Shown here piece after piece: positions 57,574-64,000 of a stretch of 64,000 bases of DNA (position 1 is its first letter; every line of letters begins with the position of its first letter). This DNA comes from Prunus persica. Its lineage: Eukaryota > Streptophyta > Magnoliopsida > Rosales > Rosaceae. Below the pieces are notes generated by a model that worked only from the letters and a program-made list of their open reading frames with translations, was not told where the DNA came from and searched no databases. A program made the position numbers and the translations under genes. The stretch is taken from assembly GCF_000346465.2 (NCBI RefSeq), contig NC_034013.1:2898150-2962149 (forward strand), given 5' to 3'.

Positions 57574-60500
57574 TCACTCCTGCCTTACATATGGTGAGGA
57601 ACTCATGTCTGTACTGTAAAAAGAATCCTCTGGTCCACCATAGTAGGTCTCCTCCTTCTCCTCATCCCACTTAAGAACCTCCCGTATGTACTTGAATGCC
57701 TCGTCAATAGTCACTCGTTCCCTTGCCCGAGCTTGCCACACAAAAAGCTTTCGACTTGTGATGGAAGCATAAAGATCTTTGAACTTCATTGCAACATAGA
57801 AGTAAGCTTGATGGGCCAGTGACTGGTTATTGTGATGGGGCTTCACAGGACTAAAATCATTGAACCATTCGCAAGTGCTTAAAGGCGCCTGATTTACCTT
57901 GTCCTCAAAGAGATCATACTTGTTTAGGATTAATACAAAAGGGGTATCTTTAAAGCAAGGGTGCCTGACCATAGTCTCAAAGAGCTCCTTGCTTTGTATC
58001 ATCTTATTTTGAAGTAATGTGCCGCTGCCACTGTTGTCTGGGGCAACCCACATCTGATCATAATCACTAAGAGCAACACAAAACACTACCACACGTACAT
58101 CTTCAAACATTTCTACCCACTTGCACCCTTCATTCATTCCCTTGGCATTTACTCTTATAAGTTGGTATCTGTGATATCCAATACAGAAAGTTCATAAAAC
58201 TAAGATTGTATATTAAACATCACTAATAGACAAAAAAATCAGAGTTTATATATGTGATGTAATGGAGTCACTGCATTAACTAAGTTTCAATAATTGTACA
58301 CTGTAACCAATAAAAAGAGAACCGGTGGATTTAGGTGGTAGGCCATGAGCTTTAGGTCAAGAGGCATGTGATGGGCGGGAGTGAGGGTAGAAATCCCAAG
58401 TTCAAATCTTCATGTAAGGAGAAAAATGATGGTTTGAGCAGCCCTTACTGTTTGTTAGTTCGAATCTTCATCCTAAGTTCAATCCTACCAAAATATCAAA
58501 TATTTTCTCCACACACCTACTTTTCCTAGCCCTTTCTTTTTGACAATTTCTGTTGCAGCCACCTACTAACATTCTCAAAATACAGCTAAACCCTAACCTT
58601 AGTTTTAGTTTTATTTTTCAAAAAAAAAAAAAAAAAACTTGCAGATTTTCTCATGCGGACATTATTACCGTGCAGACGCTATGTATTTTCTACTACCCCT
58701 CCCTGCTTTCCTCCCTGTTTACAATGACATCAGCACGGTAATAACGTACGGACATCCGGATGAGAGAATAACTGTATTTATTTGAAAGGCTGCCATTATT
58801 CAGGGCAGGGGCAGGGTGGGCAGGGGGGAGAGAGTGAGAGAGAGAGAGAGTATTTGGGTGGGTGGCAAAGGCAATAGTGCCACTCAACACTCAATGAGAT
58901 AAGGAAATGAGAAAGGTTCAAGCCCAATTGAGCACCCTACTACAGTGTTGTAAACTCAAGACATGCCATATCACATAGGGCAAGCCAGGAGCTTCATATA
59001 TGATCACACACAGAACTGCTAATAGCCTTACTTGGTTAGAGGTGGGGGCGGAGCTTCAAGATTTTCTGTGTAGGTTTCAGACATCGGACTTCGATCATCC
59101 AGAGAAAATTCTATGAAAGCCAATCCATTTCCTTGAGTGACCCCTTCGGCATATAGTATGTCTCGTTCTGAAGGTTCATACTCATTGCCAGATACCTCAA
59201 CAGCCTGAAGAAATAAAACCATGTTGGTTAAACTTCTAACACTTATACTAATCGGCAAGCTATTAAGAAAAAAGAATAGGTAGGAGAAGAATATAAAACA
59301 ACTAATAGCCTCTAAAAAAGATCCATAAATAGCTGACAACATGGTCCAGTTCGAAAGAAAATTCTTAATAACTCACTAGTATCAATCTCATTAAAACAAC
59401 TAAATAATAATGCAAGATATTACCATCAGAAGATTTTTTTTAATTAAGGTTATTAATCTATAACATGCTGAGATAACACTCAATGCAAGAAGATTGGTTC
59501 TAATACCCACTATTTCAATCTACAGAGATTCCTAGGTGAAGATGACTCACAGCTCTTCAATTACTTAAAATCTTATTTCAAAATCATGTTAAATTTAGCA
59601 CCGCATTGATGACATTTTGTTATGTGCATGCTGTGTGGCATGCGGGCATTAGTGGGCATGTGGCTTGAGCGCGTGGTGACATATCCGTGTAAATAGGAAG
59701 TAGTTGAGCGTGCCAGGTGATTCTTAGTTAGAGGAAGCAGTTTGATTTGCAAGAAATAAACCATTATATTATGTTTGTTACAATTATCTTTTGAGATTTT
59801 CCTTCACACATTTCTCAAAAATCTTCCTTGAAGCCCCATCTGTCCAACAAACAAAATTATACAACAGACAGTTGTATTGCTTAACACAAATTGAAAAACA
59901 AGATGGTGAAATACATGGCTCAAACAATGGGACAAACAAGATTTGTACAACACCAAAATTTGGATTACCACACAAGTTAAAGATGGTTTACCTGGCTTAG
60001 AAAGTACTCTGCAACATCTGGGAGGAAATGAAGCTCATCTCTTCTTTTATATGTTTCCTGAATAGCAGGATCCTTCCATACCTCTTCAACTAATGGAGCA
60101 TACTCACGTGTTGCAGCAGGGAAGAATGCATCTAAATCTCCAGTAGCAATAATGTCTAGAAGCCAATCAGAGAAATGCTTCAATCTCGGGTTGATGGAGT
60201 AGACACATTGAGTAGTTTCATCGAGGTCAATCTCACCACCTGAAATAAGAATTCAATCAAATATCACATACTGAATTTACCATAGTGCAGGAAAGAAAAG
60301 CTTCTCCATTTCACAACTGGGTTAATAAACATCCCTCTTATTCAGAAAGATTATCTTATTTAGCCTGAATAAATTGTGACTAAAACCTTTTATTTTATCA
60401 CCCGTGCAACAGATTATCCTCTTTAAGATGAAACAGTCATTACTAAGAGAATAAGTTAGAAACTAATCGCAGGAATAAAAAATTGCCAGATTTCAAGACC

Positions 60501-63500
60501 AAATTAAATGACTTCCTCTTCCATCTCTTTCTTTTGTAAACCCTACCCTAATGGGTTTGACAAAGATGTCCTCATCACCAAACATGTGAAGCAGCATTCC
60601 CCCAACAAGGGAGGAGAAAGGATAATGCAGAATTCTCCCTGAATTAGCTCCCTGAATGATTGAATAAACAGGTTTTCACCCGGAATTATTTCTTGGTCTT
60701 CTAAACCCTAATCTCTCATTCTCTTCTTCTTATTTATAATCCTCTCTCTCCTTCTACTCTTCTCATACTGTCTTGTTATTCTCTTACCTTCACTCTATTT
60801 CTACTCTCTTGAACCCTAATTTCTCTTCTCTTCTATAATCCCTCCCTAACTTCTGAGTTCTTACTTGTTCTACATCAGGAAAATTGTTGAGGCAAGACAA
60901 CAGATTAATAAAATTTAAGAATTCTCCCACATTAAGGTTATGCCTAAAGGTCAAGTCCCATGAAACAGATGTAGAGGAAAGCAAAGCAAGACGTTTACTA
61001 GAGCCATTCCCCACAACTTGATGTAATGAGAAATGAATTCCCAAGGACAGGAAAACAAACCTCGCTCCACAATCCTGGAATCAGCCAAAAGCTCCAATTT
61101 CCTCATTGAATTCTTTTCGGGAAAATAAATTCTATTGAGTGATTTGCAAAGAAAAGTACAGATGGGCACCATGACTCATCATAAAAGTTTGACACCGTGA
61201 CTCATCACAAACGTCTGACACGACAACTCATCACAAAAGTTTGACAGTACTCACTTCAGTAATTTCCGATGTGTGTGAATTTGCAACAGGCATACATGCA
61301 AAGGAAAACTCCAAGGTTAATATAATCACATCCTAGTTTTCAGGAGCTCCTTGCCATTTCGCCCCCATTGTTGCTGAGTTCTCAAAACTCAAAACCATTC
61401 ATGCATACACAAGTTTCCACCACATTGCGGTGCAATAGACATTACAATTATTGACATAGCTTATTTATACTGATGCAATCCATTAGCAGAACTTTGAGTG
61501 AAGATTGAAAATTCATACCATGAAGCAGAATGCTAGACAAAGGCACAGTGTAATTGCGAAAGTACCTGCTTTAGTGTTTTGATCATGAGAACCATGTCCT
61601 TCCATCCTCGACAAAGCCTCCTCTTCAAAGCGCTCCCGTCCATCAAGCAGAATGCTTAGATATTTGTACATGTTACTCTGAATCATCAACTTTATATCCT
61701 GCAGTTCTTCTGCAGTAAACTTGTTCCCATACAAGAACTTGGCCTACCCAATTGCCACAGAACAATTGTCACTAATAGCAGTAATAAAACTTAGCAATAA
61801 AAAGATCTAGAGAGAGACTTTATATTAAGTTTTATTTCAAATGGCACTCATGGACAGCAGAAAAATGTGTCAAACAAATGCACGTCAAATTTGAGATTAC
61901 TTTACAGTTTCAGTTACAAAACATAAGGGACTAAACCTCAATGAGCTAAACTCTCTTTCCTAAACACAGGGCACAGCTTACAGAAGATGCTCGGCAGTTT
62001 CATGGTACCGTACATTTTCCGCTTGATCTATGTATAATATGCGTCTCAAATGGGGAATATACGTATAAGATGAGGTTCTTTTATTTATTTGTTCATAAAA
62101 TGGAAAGCATGGAAGGTAATACTTGCAACTGTTCCAGCCACGCACATGAGCCACATCTGTCACTAAATGTACATTAGTTAGTACAACTAATGAAATCCCC
62201 ATCCCCGAATTTCAATTACCCTTATTACCTGAGGCAACAAAGCAACAAACAAATATAAAAAATTGCCTACAAGAAGGTTCAAGCATCTGGAGAAAATTGC
62301 GAAATAGGAAAGTGATAACATTTGCAAGAAGAGTTCCACTGCTAACTCAATTGCTCACTACTTTTTTCATACCAGACCCAAGCAAGCAATTCATAAGCTT
62401 CTGTTCCGTTTAGCTTTCTAGTTAGTTGTACACTTCATTGTTTATGAAACCAACAAACACATGCAAAACAATAACACTCAGCTTAGAAATCAAGTCAACT
62501 ATATGAACTCTCCTCTCAATCCAAACCTTCAAGGTGATTTTTTCTGTCTAATCTGTGACAATTCTTCTCTTCACATGTTCATGTTTGTGGCTAGATGAAA
62601 CAACATATGCACCTATCTATTCTCTAGAATGGCAGCAAGTTTCATCATCTAAACCACTGACTTATACAAGACTAGAAAACCACAAAAGAAACACATCTAT
62701 TCTTAAGGAAAAAAAAAAACTCCCACTGCTCTCACTCTAGGGCTTTAGAAAAACACATCACATCTCTTCTTTTACTTCTAGGGCTCCCACTCTACCAACT
62801 TAAAAAATAATAATAAATAAACAACCATAATAAGCAAATTTCTACAATCCACATCCCAATTGAAGCTTTTACATAAGAGGCTGCACCTGTTTAAAGATAG
62901 TGCTGGTTCCAGATCCGTGAAGTCCAAGAAGGAGAAGCTTCTGAATTTTTTTCTGCTCCAAATAATTTGGAACAGTAGTATAATTGCTAGCCTCATCTCT
63001 TGGTCCTTGAGGTTGACCATGAGGCACAGGCAAAGAGAACAGGCTACAGACAAAACGAGTTGTTGCCTGTCTAGCAAAAAGCAAATAAACATGCTTCATA
63101 AAGAGAGCCATAACCAATACAGGGTCAGCGAAATCTAACTGAGTTTTCCAGTACATACCTTCTCCCAAATATTTCCTCTGATATTATTCTGACCTTCTTC
63201 CTCATAGCGTCCATCATCATAGACCCAAAAATGGGTGTCACGTGGACATTGCACATTTGCTACCTGACAGTGTAAAGAAGTACAAAAGTAAAGGCATTAA
63301 ATTAATTGCAACCAAGGCCAATAAATACAGACACAGTATTAGAGGGGCACTTATCATGTTAAAACTTAAGATGATGTCCCTCAAAAATCAATTTGAAGTG
63401 ATAGTCCAATAATAACAAACAAGTAAAGAACCCATATACATAATGACAGCAGTGCTCTTCAGCGTGGCATTTATGAAATGTGAACTGTGTCCCTGATTTG

Positions 63501-64000
63501 GATAATGTACACCAAGTTATTATGTACAAGAAACCTTTTAACTTCCATTGAAAAGTTACATTCCTGCTCTCATTGCTTATTATACTTTTGCATCAGCTGT
63601 TACTTCCTGTTGGTTTTAACCTCGTTAATGCACAAAAATGTACTGCTGCTATGTGATGTAAGTCCTATATGCATGGTGATGAGCCTTACATAAAGAGAAC
63701 ATATGACCAGATTATCAAAAGAAGTAAAGAAGAAGCACACTAATCTGAAATGGAATACCAGATTCATAAAACCATCAACTAAAGGGCAATCCACCATAAC
63801 CTAGTGGCTTACCACAAGCCTATAAGTTACATATCATGACATACAAAAGAAATAATAAGATACATTACCATTAACAAGTCACAGGTCTTACCCTTAGCAC
63901 CCTCAATTCAAGTTTTGTAATTTCTCGACCATTGATGTAAACCTCAGTGTTCCCATTGCTTGCATCTGGGCTAAGTTTCCCAGTGAAATTTAAGTTTGAA
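57574..64000 (-). CDS. XLG: Extra-large GTP-binding protein (XLG), C-terminal part
   Basis: Seven exons visible on the minus strand: 63892-64000 (partial), 63159-63263, 62887-63066, 61566-61743, 59992-60239, 59032-59204, 57574-58168. They join in frame to 528 aa ending SSSPYVRQE; the N-terminal part lies beyond the window. XLGs are plant G-alpha relatives that pair with G-beta/gamma and act in immunity, root and hormone signalling (family knowledge). Seen here: [36 protein letters not shown], then the G-alpha-like domain from about [20 protein letters not shown]. The P-loop reads [13 protein letters not shown], without the Lys of GKS/T. The switch II position reads [11 protein letters not shown] instead of DxGGQ. 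The NKxD guanine motif is kept ([10 protein letters not shown]). No lesion found. Subtype (XLG1 or XLG3-like) not resolved. Confidence 0.95.
60240..61565 (-). other. Long XLG intron with pyrimidine-rich block
   Basis: Contains a C/T-rich stretch (about 60690-60850) with two AACCCTAATYTCTC motifs that looks inserted, and the 26-bp repeats. No coding sequence; the ORFs at 60790-61172 are intronic shadows. Confidence 0.5.
61168..61245. repeat. 26-bp tandem repeat, three units, in an XLG intron
   Basis: ACCATGACTCATCATAAAAG/TTTGAC and two close variants follow each other (61168-61193, 61194-61219, 61220-61245), inside the 1.33-kb intron between the visible fourth and fifth exons. Confidence 0.85.

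Noticed and set aside
58320..58480. Possible SINE in the XLG intron
   Set aside because: A box B-like AAGTTCAAATCTTC is present, but no convincing box A, tail or target duplication.

Overview
The window looks like nuclear DNA of a eudicot plant, probably a rosid tree or shrub, perhaps Rosaceae (inference). The evidence is GT-AG split genes with plant-type proteins, a subunit of the plant 26S proteasome, an extra-large G-alpha protein, and dense Ty1/copia, Ty3/gypsy, Mutator-like, hAT-like, Tourist-like and SINE insertions. No bacterial, organellar or viral gene set, CRISPR array or rRNA was seen.

Four host genes can be supported. A short secreted-peptide precursor of unknown family lies at 4829-5113 (minus). 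The 26S proteasome lid subunit RPN9 has six exons at 22340-28577 (plus). A conserved plant protein of unknown function, 150 aa in three exons, lies at 46590-48827 (minus). The C-terminal 528 aa of an extra-large GTP-binding protein (XLG) occupy 57574-64000 (minus) and run off the right edge.

The rest is mostly transposons. 1-2647 is the 3' half of a decayed copia element with its LTR. 2955-4354 is a terminal-inverted-repeat (TIR) element holding a GC-rich MITE. 7573-8790 is a Tourist-like element. 9087-14416 is a near full-length decayed Mutator-like element (MULE) with long TIRs, a broken transposase and an antisense GRF zinc-finger ORF. 14955-20130 is a minus-strand copia element, itself split by a large non-coding stretch and by a 929-bp TIR element with a 10-bp target duplication in the reverse transcriptase motif. 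20670-22108 is a TIR element just upstream of RPN9. 30.9-34.9 kb holds a decayed DUF1985/Ulp1-type protease gene facing a second GRF zinc-finger gene. 36.0-41.1 kb is a gypsy pol. It abuts a minus-strand copia fragment (41.1-42.35 kb) and a minus-strand gypsy-type gag with its LTR (42.35-46.19 kb). A sister LTR in the opposite direction sits at 51.35-53.05 kb and truncates a hAT transposase. Three small TIR elements lie at 54.5-56.9 kb, before the XLG gene.

The most interesting pattern is a small GRF zinc-finger gene placed convergently at the 3' side of two quite different transposon-type genes, a MULE transposase and a DUF1985-Ulp1 protease. Each copy has lost one expected zinc ligand to Tyr. 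It may be a recurrent accessory module of plant DNA transposons; this is inference from sequence alone.
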